Part shown: positions 9,101-17,768 of the stretch, in pieces
Layout of the letters: each line of letters starts with the position of its first letter
How positions within the stretch are numbered: the first letter of the stretch is position 1
Origin: Pseudomonas sp. KUIN-1
GTDB taxonomy: Bacteria; Pseudomonadota; Gammaproteobacteria; Pseudomonadales; Pseudomonadaceae
NCBI RefSeq assembly: GCF_009176725.1
Contig: NZ_AP020337.1
Location: forward strand, 1,364,001-1,428,000
Reading direction: 5' to 3'
DNA length: 64,000 nucleotides
The notes under the pieces: model-generated
The model's database searches: none
Seen by the model: only the letters and a program-made list of their open reading frames with translations
Told to the model about the DNA's origin: nothing
Translations under genes and position numbers: made by a program

Positions 9101-11522
9101 CATCATTGCTGTACAGCGCTTTGACCGGTTGCCCGTCGGGCGCTGCCAGCGGCGTCCATTTGGCGGCCAACTGGCCTCCGAATCGGGTTGCCTGCCATGC
9201 CTCTCTGGGCATGCAATACAGCTTGCCGGTGCTGCTCAGCGTGTAAAGATTATGCTTTTCGTCCAGGGCCAGATCTTTGATGTCTCCGTCAATTGCGGAG
9301 GTATCCAGATCAATGGGTTTGTGGTCCTTGCTATGGGCCGTCAGTCTGTTCTGATCATCGAGCGCGACAAAGCGCTTGTCGCTGACCATGGCAAAGGCGG
9401 TCACGACCCGATTCTCCAGCCCTGCGATTTCCTTGCCCATCGCCACCTTGGTCGAGCGCGCTATCTGGGCCAGTGCCGTATTGTGGTCGAAGGCGACATT
9501 GGGGTGTTTAGGGGCCACGTCGAGCCTGAGCAGCTTGCCACCTTTCAACACGTAGGCGTTGCTGTCGGCTCCGCGCTGCAAGCGATCGACATCCTTGATG
9601 CCTGCGTCTTTCCAGCACTGCGGCGTCGCGTCCCAACGCTGGATGCGACCGGCGTTCAGACCGACCAGTCCGGCACGGTCGAGGTGCAGGCGATCGGCAC
9701 CGACGGGTGCTGGCATAACCGTCAGGCCGCGTGTGTTGTCCAGGACCAGCGCATTGGTCAGATTCCAGCCACTTTCCAGCTTCGCACCCTGCTCGTCGAG
9801 CGCATGGGAGTGCACCTCGCCCTGACGATTCCTGATCAGTGCGTGCACGCGACCGTCATCGCCGCTGATGAATCCGCTGACGCTGTTGTGGCCGCCCATT
9901 GGTTGATCGTCCAGCCTGTAGCCGGCCCGTTCTGGCATCAGGCGCAACGTTGGCTCGTTGCTTTCGAAGGCGCTGCGATCAGTGCTGTAAAGCCTGCCCT
10001 GCGTGTCGGCAATAAATAGCCTGTCGTTGCTCAGGGCGACTTCGGCGGCCTGTGCCTGACCACCGTCGAGTTCCAGGGTTTTGGTTTTTTTCGGGGTCAG
10101 CCCACCAATCACCGGGCTCATGTCGGTGAGCAGGACGGTCTGCACATCCGAGCCGCTGAGCAGTGCCGCGGTATCGTCAGGTGCGACCGAAAATGACTTC
10201 AGGTCGTTGAAATCGGCATGCGGCATGAACGGGCTGGAGAGATCGACGACAACATCGTCACTTTTGGCGTAGACCGAGCCGTTGCCTCCGGTTATCAGGC
10301 GGTTGAAGGCGATGTCCTCGATTTCATCCACCGGCTTCCAGCGTGCGGCGAGCGGTTCGAACTGGTACAGCCGGTCTTCGTGCACGCGCAGGCGGTCGCC
10401 GTTGGTGGTCTGATGGACGTCGGTGAGGTGGGCGATATGGGCCTTGCCTGGCAACTCCTGGCTGCGCCGCCCGTCAAGGGTGTCGAGATGAATGTGATTT
10501 TCTTCACGCTGCATGTTCACCGGCGGAGGTTTCCCGCCTGCCACCGGCAGTGTTGGCTCGCTGCTGCGGATGACCGCCAGCGAGCTGTCACCTTGCGCCA
10601 GATGCAGCAGATGCCCGTTGGCTTGCAACAGTTGATGGTCCTGCACGCCTTGCTCACTCTGCTGCGCCAGATAGGTTTGTCCGGGCTTGGCGAGTATGTC
10701 GTTCAGCAAAGCGGCCATGCCGGGCGTCTTGAATGAAGAGAAATCCGGCTTGCCATCGGCACTCAGCCTGATAGTGGCCTGTGGTCGCGTATCGCGTATC
10801 AGTTGCTCGCTCCTGAGCTCGGAGCGCCCGCCGGTGCTACTTTCCAGCCCGGTATTGCGGCGTGCGAGCGGCCCATCAGGATCGTCGGCTTGGGTACCGG
10901 AACTGCTAGCCGTGTTCGGGTCTACAGGCTGCATTGACTGGCGTGTGCCATCGGGGCCTTGCAGACGGCCGCCGGGGTTACGGCGTTCACGCATCGCGCT
11001 GGCGACCGCCTCTTCGTCAGTCATGGGCTCTGCGGCTAGCTGCTCTGAGGCGCTGCGTGTGAGCTGATCCTGCGGAAGATTGAACGTGACACGGCGATTG
11101 TTGCGGGGGGCAGTGTCTGCCCGCGTCGATCCTTGTTCTATTTCATGCTTCGTCGTTCCTGAGGTGTTCGCACGGGTGCGCAGAATTGACTTGGGGGGAG
11201 GATCGTTGCGCGGCGGCGGGTTATCTGGCAGACGAGTGTCACGACTGGTGTTTCTGCCCGCCTCGCGACTGGAGCGCGGTGGTGAGCTTGAGGGGGGTTG
11301 CGTACTGGGCGGTCTGGCTGCCGACTGCCGGGGTGCCCTGGATTTCTGGAACACCTTACCGACGCTTTTCAGCAGCCGTTTTCCCATACTGCCCAGCGAA
11401 TGTGAGGAGCGCTGGGTCGGCTGTTCGGTTTGCTGCCGGATATTTGAAGGGTTGTCGGCTCTTGCTGTCGCTTCTGGCGCAATGACGTTTCCGGTATTGC
11501 GGTTGACCGTTGGTGCCTGCAC
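6162..11522 (-). CDS. avrE1: Type III effector AvrE
   Basis: A giant effector of 1786 residues, close to the DC3000 length. I place the start at a GTG (11522) because GGGAG lies 7-8 nt upstream and the protein then begins in register with known AvrE N-termini; the longer frame to 11624 overlaps the hrp box. The N-terminal 300 residues are polar and disordered, the middle has beta-propeller-like repeats, and the C-terminal part has beta-strand-rich segments. A WQAFE (WxxxE) motif lies near residue 830. AvrE-family proteins form water- and solute-permeable channels in the plant plasma membrane. The divergent hrp boxes of avrE and hrpH lie head to head. Confidence 0.95.
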   Translation of the reverse strand: MQAPTVNRNTGNVIAPEATARADNPSNIRQQTEQPTQRSSHSLGSMGKRLLKSVGKVFQKSRAPRQSAARPPSTQPPSSSPPRSSREAGRNTSRDTRLPDNPPPRNDPPPKSILRTRANTSGTTKHEIEQGSTRADTAPRNNRRVTFNLPQDQLTRSASEQLAAEPMTDEEAVASAMRERRNPGGRLQGPDGTRQSMQPVDPNTASSSGTQADDPDGPLARRNTGLESSTGGRSELRSEQLIRDTRPQATIRLSADGKPDFSSFKTPGMAALLNDILAKPGQTYLAQQSEQGVQDHQLLQANGHLLHLAQGDSSLAVIRSSEPTLPVAGGKPPPVNMQREENHIHLDTLDGRRSQELPGKAHIAHLTDVHQTTNGDRLRVHEDRLYQFEPLAARWKPVDEIEDIAFNRLITGGNGSVYAKSDDVVVDLSSPFMPHADFNDLKSFSVAPDDTAALLSGSDVQTVLLTDMSPVIGGLTPKKTKTLELDGGQAQAAEVALSNDRLFIADTQGRLYSTDRSAFESNEPTLRLMPERAGYRLDDQPMGGHNSVSGFISGDDGRVHALIRNRQGEVHSHALDEQGAKLESGWNLTNALVLDNTRGLTVMPAPVGADRLHLDRAGLVGLNAGRIQRWDATPQCWKDAGIKDVDRLQRGADSNAYVLKGGKLLRLDVAPKHPNVAFDHNTALAQIARSTKVAMGKEIAGLENRVVTAFAMVSDKRFVALDDQNRLTAHSKDHKPIDLDTSAIDGDIKDLALDEKHNLYTLSSTGKLYCMPREAWQATRFGGQLAAKWTPLAAPDGQPVKALYSNDDNRLSVQVEDAAGQGLMQLKEGQWQAFEQRPVEKNGLNDVYNRITRAHKTWRIPGTGLTANLDINAFGRSGMEKSNRPTASEAIRANVYKHTLEPPRWMKNVGNNIQHRYHGREGLKELYKKELIAFKQLELVHEAAGAPPTPGNDLKARIARLQLGPEGAELAKELEVFRDELEKHARTALENIGKDYGKLKNLKQNDGVLNQHSALAKPSKRTQLGKKLAELGSILNFKSSGHDFVKELDDALTRIAPSAENPTARTLKLLKDNGVKLSHTKTDIGLGQRRDANEDHGLSKARLALDLVTLNDLGALIGKVELLARSSDLPRLQAELTSLRDVTYGENPVKQVTDMGFTDNAALEGAYDAVKAFSNALKKSDHAVSVNMRAATGSQNQSELADTLKAMLKNLEHGDDEIGVQRSYGLNLTSPWVVLADKSTGPWPNAGATGNRNYLFSAERCEGGVTLYLTREAAGNVNGGVGGGKDYWPGFFDENHPARSVDIGNNRKMTPNFRLGADVTATAAASQRAGVIFNVADDEIDGFVDDLFEGKLNPLQLLNKVKDHETYEARRFNFDITTGFSADMRVGFGLSEADSAPLSAVARLGVAANVTVNLLSYTDYSLTQKNDKTELRDGGKNRPRFFNSLIFGGQARGQISGTHSNSTATPTSAAGPTPATQSAANNLGVAANVTIDDKTVKRVKFRFNVATPMTTESLDKLSKSLGAAFKDKATTARLAELQNPLNALYVDMNPEQAIQARLDGLKALFAERPSQNDTQYKALRDLKRAGVQHEASINNHSVLDNARFETSKTSLSGLSKESILTRIMGSLRDASAPGNAARVAEYMRQDPTLSAMVKQLENSQGTLARIRLEPKDSLIDEIDEGSRRGTLTQTELSGLLENRNNMRIKRLVVFHTPRQTENFTSPTPLISYNSGASLSVNKPLGRINFIYGEDQDKPIGYTFDGELSRPSASLKEAAGELKLSGFEVKS

Positions 11523-11594
11523 GGTGCATCTCCCTTTCCATTTGCCGCCCGACGACGGCGATTGTGTAACCCTTTTGAAAAGTCCTTCAGCTCC

Positions 11595-11622
11595 TGTGTG
11601 GCATGGGGAAGGCACCGGTTCC
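11595..11622 (-). promoter_or_regulatory. hrp box of avrE
   Basis: On the minus strand: GGAACC, 15-nt spacer, CCACACA, ending 72 nt before the GTG start. It excludes the longer avrE frame. Confidence 0.9.
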
Positions 11623-11686
11623 ACAGAAAAACAGCTGGCTGAAACGTTTCAGGCTTGTGCGTACGCAAGCGAAATACGCCTTGCAC

Positions 11687-11714
11687 GGAACTGGAAAGGC
11701 GGGCGTGCCACGTA
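11687..11714 (+). promoter_or_regulatory. hrp box of hrpH
   Basis: GGAACT, 15-nt spacer, CCACGTA. The -35 ends in T, a common variant. It is 27 nt before the chosen hrpH start and divergent from the avrE box. Confidence 0.85.
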
Positions 11715-11741
11715 GGGGGACACGTTCAGGACATTCCGCAC

Positions 11742-13265
11742 ATGGCCGCCGTTGCCCTCCACGTTTCGTCTCCTCGTTTGCTGGCTCGTTCGGTACAGAT
11801 CGCCGTTCTGGCCCTGGGGGCGCTGTGTGTGGGCTGTCAGTCAGTCGATGACTCACCGTCGCGCCTGGACCGCTTGCCGCGACTGGTCGCCGGGCTGGGG
11901 TATCGCTCGGCCGACGCGCAGGCCGACCCCCTGGCTGCAACGACTGTTGCCGATTTGCCCGTCTACAACGGCGAGGACGTTTGGCAACGGGTGGCGCAGC
12001 GATGCCGGCTGGTGGACGGGCAGGGCGTCAATGAACGTATCGCTCGCCAGCGTGACTGGTTGCTGAACAATCGCGGTTTTCTGACCGGGGCCAGCAAGCG
12101 CGCCACGCCTTACCTGCATTTCATTGTCGAACGTCTCGATGAACGCAACATGCCACTGGAACTGGCGCTGCTGCCCATGATCGAGAGCTCCTACAATCCC
12201 TTGGCCAACTCCCCGGCGGCGGCAGCGGGCCTCTGGCAGTTCATCCCGTCTACCGGTCGCCAGTTCAACTTGAACCAGAGCGCTACCTACGACGCCCGCC
12301 GCGATGTTGTCGCGTCAAGCAAGGCGGCGATGGACTATCTGACTCGCCTGCATGATCAGTTCAATAACGACTGGCTGTTGGCACTGGCGGCCTATAACGC
12401 AGGCGAGGGCACGGTTGCACGAGCGATCGACGCCAACCGTCGACGTGGCATGCCTGTCGACTACTGGCATTTGAATTTACCCCGGGAAACCCAGGACTAC
12501 GTTCCGCGCCTGCTGGCACTTTCGCTGGTGGTGCGCAATCCAGGCGCCTACGGCGTGCAACTGACGCCGGTCGCCAACATGCCGTATTTCGATGTGGTTG
12601 AGCTCAACCACACGGTAGACCTGACTCAGCTCGCCGCCACCACCGGGGTAGACGAGGCACAGTTGTTGCGCCTCAACCCGGCATTCCTGCGAAAAAAGAC
12701 CCCGGATGGCCCGGGACGTTTGCTGATTCCCAAGACCCACACGCAGGTGTTGACGGCAGGTATCGAGCGGATCACCGGAGAGTCGCCGACAACCGCTGTC
12801 ATCCCGGCAAGTCCCGGAAAGCGTGTGATCGAGCGTCAGCCAGCGTCACAGGTGGCCGAGCGCGCTCCGACGCCTGAACCGTTGCAGGCACCAGGGCGCG
12901 AGCAGACGGCAGGCCTGATGCAGGTGCTTGAGCGCGAGCCGGCACCGGAATCGGTGCAGCCGGTCAGGCGTGAACCGCAACCGAAAGTCGTCCAGGTTGC
13001 CAGGCAGGAGCCCTTGCCCGGCCCCGCGCAACCCGTTCAGGCTGCCGAACAGGTAACTGTGTCCGACCCCATCCAGCCTGCGCGTCAGGCGTCGTCGCAG
13101 GCGACAAACGAGCGTTCGCTACTGGACCGCCGGATACAAAAGAGGCTGTACATTGATGACCGTTCGTCGCCACGCAAGCGCGACGAGATCGCGTATCGCG
13201 ATGAGCCGCGTGAGCTGCCGAACGGTCCTCGTGTCGTGGTGTACGCCAGCGATCCACGCCAATAA
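11742..13265 (+). CDS. hrpH: T3SS-associated lytic transglycosylase HrpH
   Basis: A 507-residue predicted lipoprotein: hydrophobic leader followed by a Cys at about residue 32 (ALCVGC). The MltD-like catalytic domain carries the SLT signature IESSYNP, with the catalytic Glu, then GLWQFIPSTG and AYNAGEG. A LysM-like segment follows (DEAQLLRLNPAFL region), and the C-terminal 150 residues are a Pro/Glu/Gln-rich degenerate repeat. It cleaves peptidoglycan to let the T3SS cross the wall, and the family member is also translocated. The ATG at 11742 is chosen because the longer frame runs through the hrp box. It corresponds to conserved effector locus ORF1. Confidence 0.92.
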   Translation: MAAVALHVSSPRLLARSVQIAVLALGALCVGCQSVDDSPSRLDRLPRLVAGLGYRSADAQADPLAATTVADLPVYNGEDVWQRVAQRCRLVDGQGVNERIARQRDWLLNNRGFLTGASKRATPYLHFIVERLDERNMPLELALLPMIESSYNPLANSPAAAAGLWQFIPSTGRQFNLNQSATYDARRDVVASSKAAMDYLTRLHDQFNNDWLLALAAYNAGEGTVARAIDANRRRGMPVDYWHLNLPRETQDYVPRLLALSLVVRNPGAYGVQLTPVANMPYFDVVELNHTVDLTQLAATTGVDEAQLLRLNPAFLRKKTPDGPGRLLIPKTHTQVLTAGIERITGESPTTAVIPASPGKRVIERQPASQVAERAPTPEPLQAPGREQTAGLMQVLEREPAPESVQPVRREPQPKVVQVARQEPLPGPAQPVQAAEQVTVSDPIQPARQASSQATNERSLLDRRIQKRLYIDDRSSPRKRDEIAYRDEPRELPNGPRVVVYASDPRQ

Positions 13266-14339
13266 CCTCTCGATTTTTTTCTCCTGAGCGCTTAAAGCAC
13301 CTGAAAATTGCCCTTTTTTAGTGCTTTTTCGCGTTCCCAGCGCGTGCCCGAAACCTTCGAATAAAAAATTTTGCCCCTTTTTTTGCCTTTATAGGGACGT
13401 AAAAAGGGTGGCGGACCAAGCTTTACCAAATATGTTTCTCAATGGCTCACACAAACTTTGTAAAGAATTGTAAGGAAATACTTACACATTTTTTGAAACA
13501 ATCTCAGTGATGATGAGGTATCAGCGCTGCTTATTGTGAGAGGCGTTCATAACGCTATAAGCCTGGATTGCCAGATTGTCCTACAGTGAATCCTTTCAGC
13601 GACTTAGCCATTTTCAAAACCTGCAAATACGCATTCTGAAAAGGCCACGCGTTCGGATTACCGAATGCATGGGTGGCAAAAAGCTATCGCGAGATGAGCC
13701 CAAAAAATGGGAGGGTTATGGATCCAACCAGATCAGAGATGCGCCATCGTTCGGAAATCCGACTGTGGTCTTGTTTGTATTAGTCCAGTTGTCGGGTTCT
13801 GTCTTGCAACCGATTCTCCCTATTTGGACGTGTGGAGTAAGTTGAACGTCAACTGGTTTTTACATGAGTGTGTTAGTTGTGAGTGTGTGGAAAGTTAATA
13901 CAATACGTTCGTACAAATGACTGTTTTGGTGTGCTCATCTTTTATGGCTGTAAAGAACTAACGTGCTGCGGCGCCTATTAAGTGTGCTGCCAGGTTCATG
14001 GCGTGGCTATCTGTTTTTTCTGCGATTGGCAAGTTACAAATTTTTCTATTTCATTATGACTCATGATCGGGCATACGGCTGGATCCCCCGCAGCCACGGG
14101 AGCTGCAGCGACGAATGGTCAGCGTAAGCCTATGATAGTTTTGGAATAAGTATATATTGATAGTGTCATTTTAAAGCGCTTTCGCTATACCGAGTGAGTC
14201 TTTAGGTTCTGGTGCTACTTGATAGTCATTCTCGAATTTGTGAAATTTTTCACAGTCCGTGGGGAACTAAATGACTATATGTGTGCCTTGTAAGACGTGG
14301 TATTAATATCCCGCCTCCCTCCCGCCATGAGAGTGATCG
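13266..14339. other. Long AT-rich intergenic region before hrpR
   Basis: About 1.07 kb without a convincing gene. The only open frames (for example 13576-13845) have rare starts, no ribosome site and no family resemblance. The region is much more AT-rich than its neighbours. It must hold the hrpRS promoter, the entry point of environmental control over the T3SS, but I cannot assign a promoter or a regulator site with confidence. No hrp box is seen. Confidence 0.6.
13294..13330 (+). terminator. Possible terminator of hrpH
   Basis: A 7-bp repeat AAAGCAC/GTGCTTT with a 20-nt loop is followed by a short T run. The stem is AT-rich and the loop long, so the call is weak. Confidence 0.4.
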
Positions 14340-15284
14340 ATGAGCACAGACATTGATAACGACGTTCTAACGTGTTGCAACGTAACTGCATTATCGGCCG
14401 GTCATCAAATTGTAATGAACAGCGTGCTAATGGATATGGACTTGCTTCTTTGCGGAGAAACCGGCACCGGCAAAGATACCCTGGCCAGCCGGATTCACGA
14501 GCTGTCGAGCAGGACCGGGCCTTTTGTCGGCATGAACTGTGCGGCCATCCCCGAATCGTTGGCAGAGAGCCAGTTGTTCGGAGTGGTCAATGGTGCGTTC
14601 ACCGGCGTGTGTCGGGCTCGCGAGGGCTACATCGAAGCCTCCAGCGGCGGCACCCTCTATCTGGATGAAATCGACAGCATGCCGTTGAGCCTTCAGGCCA
14701 AGCTCTTGCGGGTGCTGGAAAGCAGGGGCGTCGAGCGACTCGGCTCGACCGACTTCATACCACTGGATCTGCGAGTGATTGCTTCGGCCCAGCGTCCGCT
14801 GGATGAACTGGTGGAACAAGGACTTTTTCGTCGTGACCTGTTTTTCAGGCTCAATGTGCTGACACTGCAGTTGCCGGCCTTGCGCAAGCGTCGCGAGCAG
14901 ATTTTGCCATTGTTCGACCAGTTCACCCAGGACGTCGCCGCAGAATCCGGCCGTTCCGTTCCAACGCTCGACAATCGACGTGTACAGATCCTGTTGAGCC
15001 ATGACTGGCCCGGCAACGTGCGCGAACTGAAGTCGGCTGCCAAGCGATTTGTCTTGGGGTTGCCGTTGCTGGGCGCTGAGCCGGTCGAAGCGCGTGACCC
15101 GGTAACAGGGCTGCGCATGCAGATGCGCGTCATCGAGAAAATGCTCATTCAGGATGCCTTGAAGCGACATCGGCACAATTTCGACGCTGTGCTCGAGGAG
15201 CTCGAGCTGCCCCGGCGCACCCTCTACCACCGCATGAAAGAGCTGGGTGTTGCTTCGCATATCGACCTGGTAGCCGAGTCCTGA
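14340..15284 (+). CDS. hrpR: Sigma-54 activator HrpR
   Basis: A 314-residue enhancer-binding protein without a receiver domain. The AAA+ core has Walker A GETGTGKD (39-46), Walker B GGTLYLDEID (103-112) and, where the GAFTGA loop contacts sigma-54, GAFTGV (85-90). The C-terminus is a Fis-like helix-turn-helix (LPRRTLYHRMKELG). It forms a heterohexamer with HrpS and activates the hrpL promoter. The ATG at 14340 follows GAGAG. hrpS follows 45 nt downstream, so the two form an operon. Confidence 0.95.
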   Translation: MSTDIDNDVLTCCNVTALSAGHQIVMNSVLMDMDLLLCGETGTGKDTLASRIHELSSRTGPFVGMNCAAIPESLAESQLFGVVNGAFTGVCRAREGYIEASSGGTLYLDEIDSMPLSLQAKLLRVLESRGVERLGSTDFIPLDLRVIASAQRPLDELVEQGLFRRDLFFRLNVLTLQLPALRKRREQILPLFDQFTQDVAAESGRSVPTLDNRRVQILLSHDWPGNVRELKSAAKRFVLGLPLLGAEPVEARDPVTGLRMQMRVIEKMLIQDALKRHRHNFDAVLEELELPRRTLYHRMKELGVASHIDLVAES

Positions 15285-15329
15285 ATCGCTGCTGCGCTCG
15301 CGCAACGCTGATGCCATTGGAGTCATGAA

Positions 15330-16238
15330 ATGAATCTCGATGATGAATTTGACGATCACCTGGATGCGGAGCGCGTACCCAATCTGGGGATCGTCGCCGA
15401 AAGTATTTCGCAGCTCGGCATTGATGTCTTGCTGTCGGGCGAGACCGGTACCGGTAAAGACACCATTGCCCGGCGCATTCACAACATGTCCGGGCGCCAA
15501 GGTCGTTTCGTCCCGATGAACTGCGCAGCCATTCCGGAATCGCTCGCCGAGAGCGAGCTGTTCGGAGTGGTGAGTGGGGCCTATACCGGCGCCGACCGCT
15601 CCCGAATGGGCTACATCGAGGCGGCGCAGGGCGGAACCTTGTACCTGGACGAGATCGATAGCATGCCGCTCGCCCTCCAGGCCAAGCTGCTGAGGGTGCT
15701 TGAAACCCGTGCACTGGAGCGTCTGGGTTCGACCTCCACGATCAACCTGGATATCTGTGTGATTGCCTCGGCCCAGGCCTGTCTGGACGACGCCGTCGAA
15801 GAGGGGAAGTTTCGGCGCGACCTGTACTTTCGCCTGAACGTGCTGACCCTCAAACTGCCGCCGCTGCGCGATCAGCCCGAGCGTATCCTGCCGCTGTTCA
15901 CCCGTTTTGTGGCGGCGTCGGCCAAAGAACTGAGCGTCCCGATTCCCGATGTATGTCCGTTGCTTCAGCAGGTACTGACGGGGCATCATTGGCCCGGCAA
16001 TATCCGCGAGCTCAAGGCCGCTGCAAAGCGCCGTGTGTTGGGCTTTCCTCTGCTCGGGGCTGACTCGCAGACCGAAGAGCACCTGGCGTGCGGGCTCAAG
16101 TTCCAGCTGCGAGCGATCGAAAAGGCCTTGATTCAGCAAGCGCTCAAGCGCCACCGCAATTGCATCGACGCGGCCAGCCTGGAGCTCGATATCCCACGTC
16201 GTACGCTCTACCGCCGCATCAAGGAATTGAGCATCTGA
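15330..16238 (+). CDS. hrpS: Sigma-54 activator HrpS
   Basis: A 302-residue paralogue of HrpR, also without a receiver domain. It has Walker A GETGTGKD (37-44), sigma-54 contact loop GAYTGA (83-88), Walker B GGTLYLDEID (101-110) and a C-terminal helix-turn-helix (IPRRTLYRRIKELS). It works with HrpR at hrpL, and the family member is held in check by HrpV and released by HrpG, both encoded in this window. TTGGAG lies upstream of the start. The hrpA hrp box begins 18 nt after the stop. Confidence 0.95.
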   Translation: MNLDDEFDDHLDAERVPNLGIVAESISQLGIDVLLSGETGTGKDTIARRIHNMSGRQGRFVPMNCAAIPESLAESELFGVVSGAYTGADRSRMGYIEAAQGGTLYLDEIDSMPLALQAKLLRVLETRALERLGSTSTINLDICVIASAQACLDDAVEEGKFRRDLYFRLNVLTLKLPPLRDQPERILPLFTRFVAASAKELSVPIPDVCPLLQQVLTGHHWPGNIRELKAAAKRRVLGFPLLGADSQTEEHLACGLKFQLRAIEKALIQQALKRHRNCIDAASLELDIPRRTLYRRIKELSI

Positions 16239-16255
16239 TTTTTTGCAGAAGATCT

Positions 16256-16284
16256 GGAACCGATTCGCGGACACCGGCCACCTA
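16256..16284 (+). promoter_or_regulatory. hrp box of the hrpA operon
   Basis: GGAACC, 16-nt spacer, CCACCTA. It drives hrpA-hrpZ-hrpB-hrcJ-hrpD-hrpE. Confidence 0.92.
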
Positions 16285-16330
16285 GCTGTACCAAGCAATT
16301 ACGCTGGTACAGACGAAGGGGTATGACGTT

Positions 16331-16657
16331 ATGACTATCATGAGTTCTCTGGCGGGTGCAGGTCGCGGTGTCGTCAACACGATCGGTGGTGCCGCTCAGG
16401 GCATCAACAGCGTAAAGAGCAGCGCCGACCGTAATGCTGCACTGGTGAGCAACACCGGCAGCACTGACAGTATCGACGCGACCCGTTCCAGCATCAGCAA
16501 AGGCGATGCAAAAAGTGCCGAGCTTGACGGTACCGCGAACGAAGAGAACGGCCTGCTGCGCGAATCGAGCATGCTGGCGGGCTTTGAGGACAAGAAAGAG
16601 GCGCTTTCCAACCAGATCGTCGCAAGCAAGATCCGGAACTCGGTCGTCCAGTTCTGA
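16331..16657 (+). CDS. hrpA: Hrp pilin HrpA (pv. syringae type)
   Basis: A 108-residue small helical protein, the subunit of the extracellular Hrp pilus that guides effectors across the plant wall. It lacks Cys and a cleavable signal, is Ser/Ala/Asn-rich at the N-terminus and has a C-terminal amphipathic helix, as in T3SS pilins. The sequence resembles the pilin of pv. syringae strains and not the DC3000 form. It is first in its operon. An in-frame second ATG at 16340 is possible, since the two leave 105-108 residues. A hairpin follows the stop. Confidence 0.93.
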   Translation: MTIMSSLAGAGRGVVNTIGGAAQGINSVKSSADRNAALVSNTGSTDSIDATRSSISKGDAKSAELDGTANEENGLLRESSMLAGFEDKKEALSNQIVASKIRNSVVQF

Positions 16658-16665
16658 TTTCTTGA

Positions 16666-16689
16666 AGCCCCTTCGTGCCTGAGGGGGCT
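16666..16689 (+). terminator. Hairpin between hrpA and hrpZ
   Basis: AGCCCC/GGGGCT stem with a 12-nt loop, without a T tract. In this place it may be a partial terminator or an mRNA end protector giving more pilin than downstream products. Confidence 0.45.
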
Positions 16690-16709
16690 GCTACTTTGAG
16701 GAGGTTGTG

Positions 16710-17741
16710 ATGCAGAGTCTCAGTCTTAACAGCAGCTCGCTGCAAACCCCGGCAATGGCCCTTGTCCTGGTGCGTCCTGAAACCGAGACGACTGGCGCCA
16801 GTTCGTCGAGCAAGGCGCTTCAGGAAGTTGTCGTGAAGCTGGCCGAGGAACTGATGCGCAACGGTCAACTCGACGACAGCTCGCCATTGGGCAAACTGCT
16901 GGCCAAGTCGATGGCCGCGGATGGCAAGGCAGGCGGCGGTATCGAGGATGTCATCGCTGCGCTGGACAAGCTGATCCATGAAAAGCTGGGTGACAACTTC
17001 GGCGCGTCTGCGGACAACGCCTCGGGTACCGGACAGCAGGACCTGATGACTCAGGTGCTCAATGGCCTGGCCAAGTCGATGCTCGATGATCTTTTGACCA
17101 AGCAGGATGGCGGGACAAGCTTCTCCGAAGACGATATGCCGATGCTGAACAAGATCGCGCAGTTCATGGATGACAATCCCGCACAGTTTCCCAAGCCGGA
17201 CTCGGGTTCCTGGGTGAACGAACTCAAGGAAGACAACTTCCTTGATGGCGACGAAACGGCTGCATTCCGCTCGGCACTCGACATCATTGGCCAGCAACTG
17301 GGTAATCAGCAGAGTGGCACTGGCGGTCTGGCGGGGACGGGTGGAGGTCTGGGCACTCCGAGCAGTTTTTCCAGCAACTCGTCCGGTGTGAAGGGTGACC
17401 CGCTGATCGACGCCAATACCGGTCCCGGTGACAGCGGCACTACCAGTGGAGAAGCGGGGCAACTGATCGGCGAGCTTATCGACCGTGGCCTGCAATCGGT
17501 ATTGGCCGGTGGTGGACTGGGCACACCCGTAAACACCCCGCAGACCGGCACGGCGGCGAATGGCGGACAGTCCGCGCAGGATCTTGACCAGTTGCTGGGC
17601 GGCTTGCTGCTCAAGGGCCTTGAAGCGACGCTCAAGGACGCCGGACAAACCGCTACCGACGTGCAGTCGAGCGCTGCGCAAATCGCCACCTTGCTGGTCA
17701 GTACGCTGCTGCAAGGCACCCGCAATCAGGCCGCGGCCTGA
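16710..17741 (+). CDS. hrpZ: Harpin HrpZ
   Basis: A 343-residue harpin: heat-stable, Gly-rich, without Cys, secreted by the T3SS, and known to bind lipids and elicit the hypersensitive response. The N-terminal half is helical and acidic ([13 protein letters not shown] region), the C-terminal half Gly/Ser-rich with repeated GGGLGTP. The start is the ATG at 16710 (GAGGAGG upstream); the GTG codon just before it is not needed. The sequence is very close to the HrpZ of pv. syringae as I remember it. Confidence 0.95.
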   Translation: MQSLSLNSSSLQTPAMALVLVRPETETTGASSSSKALQEVVVKLAEELMRNGQLDDSSPLGKLLAKSMAADGKAGGGIEDVIAALDKLIHEKLGDNFGASADNASGTGQQDLMTQVLNGLAKSMLDDLLTKQDGGTSFSEDDMPMLNKIAQFMDDNPAQFPKPDSGSWVNELKEDNFLDGDETAAFRSALDIIGQQLGNQQSGTGGLAGTGGGLGTPSSFSSNSSGVKGDPLIDANTGPGDSGTTSGEAGQLIGELIDRGLQSVLAGGGLGTPVNTPQTGTAANGGQSAQDLDQLLGGLLLKGLEATLKDAGQTATDVQSSAAQIATLLVSTLLQGTRNQAAA

Positions 17742-17768
17742 CCGACACCCGCCTGACGGAGAACTCAC

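Noticed and set aside
8487..10019. 510-codon plus-strand frame opposite avrE
   Set aside because: It is an antisense shadow of avrE with no start signal or family resemblance.
11523..11624. N-terminal extension of AvrE to an ATG at 11624
   Set aside because: It would be translated from DNA that contains the avrE hrp box, and the GTG at 11522 has a proper ribosome site.
13576..13898. Open frames in the hrpH-hrpR gap as possible genes
   Set aside because: Rare start codons, no ribosome site, two frames overlapping each other and no recognisable protein pattern.
14150..14175. Possible RhpR-type inverted repeat (GTAT...GATA) near hrpR
   Set aside because: The half-sites do not match GTATC-N6-GATAC in sequence or spacing.
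14427..16298. 623-codon minus-strand frame opposite hrpR-hrpS
   Set aside because: It mirrors two clear AAA+ genes and reflects only GC-rich codon bias.
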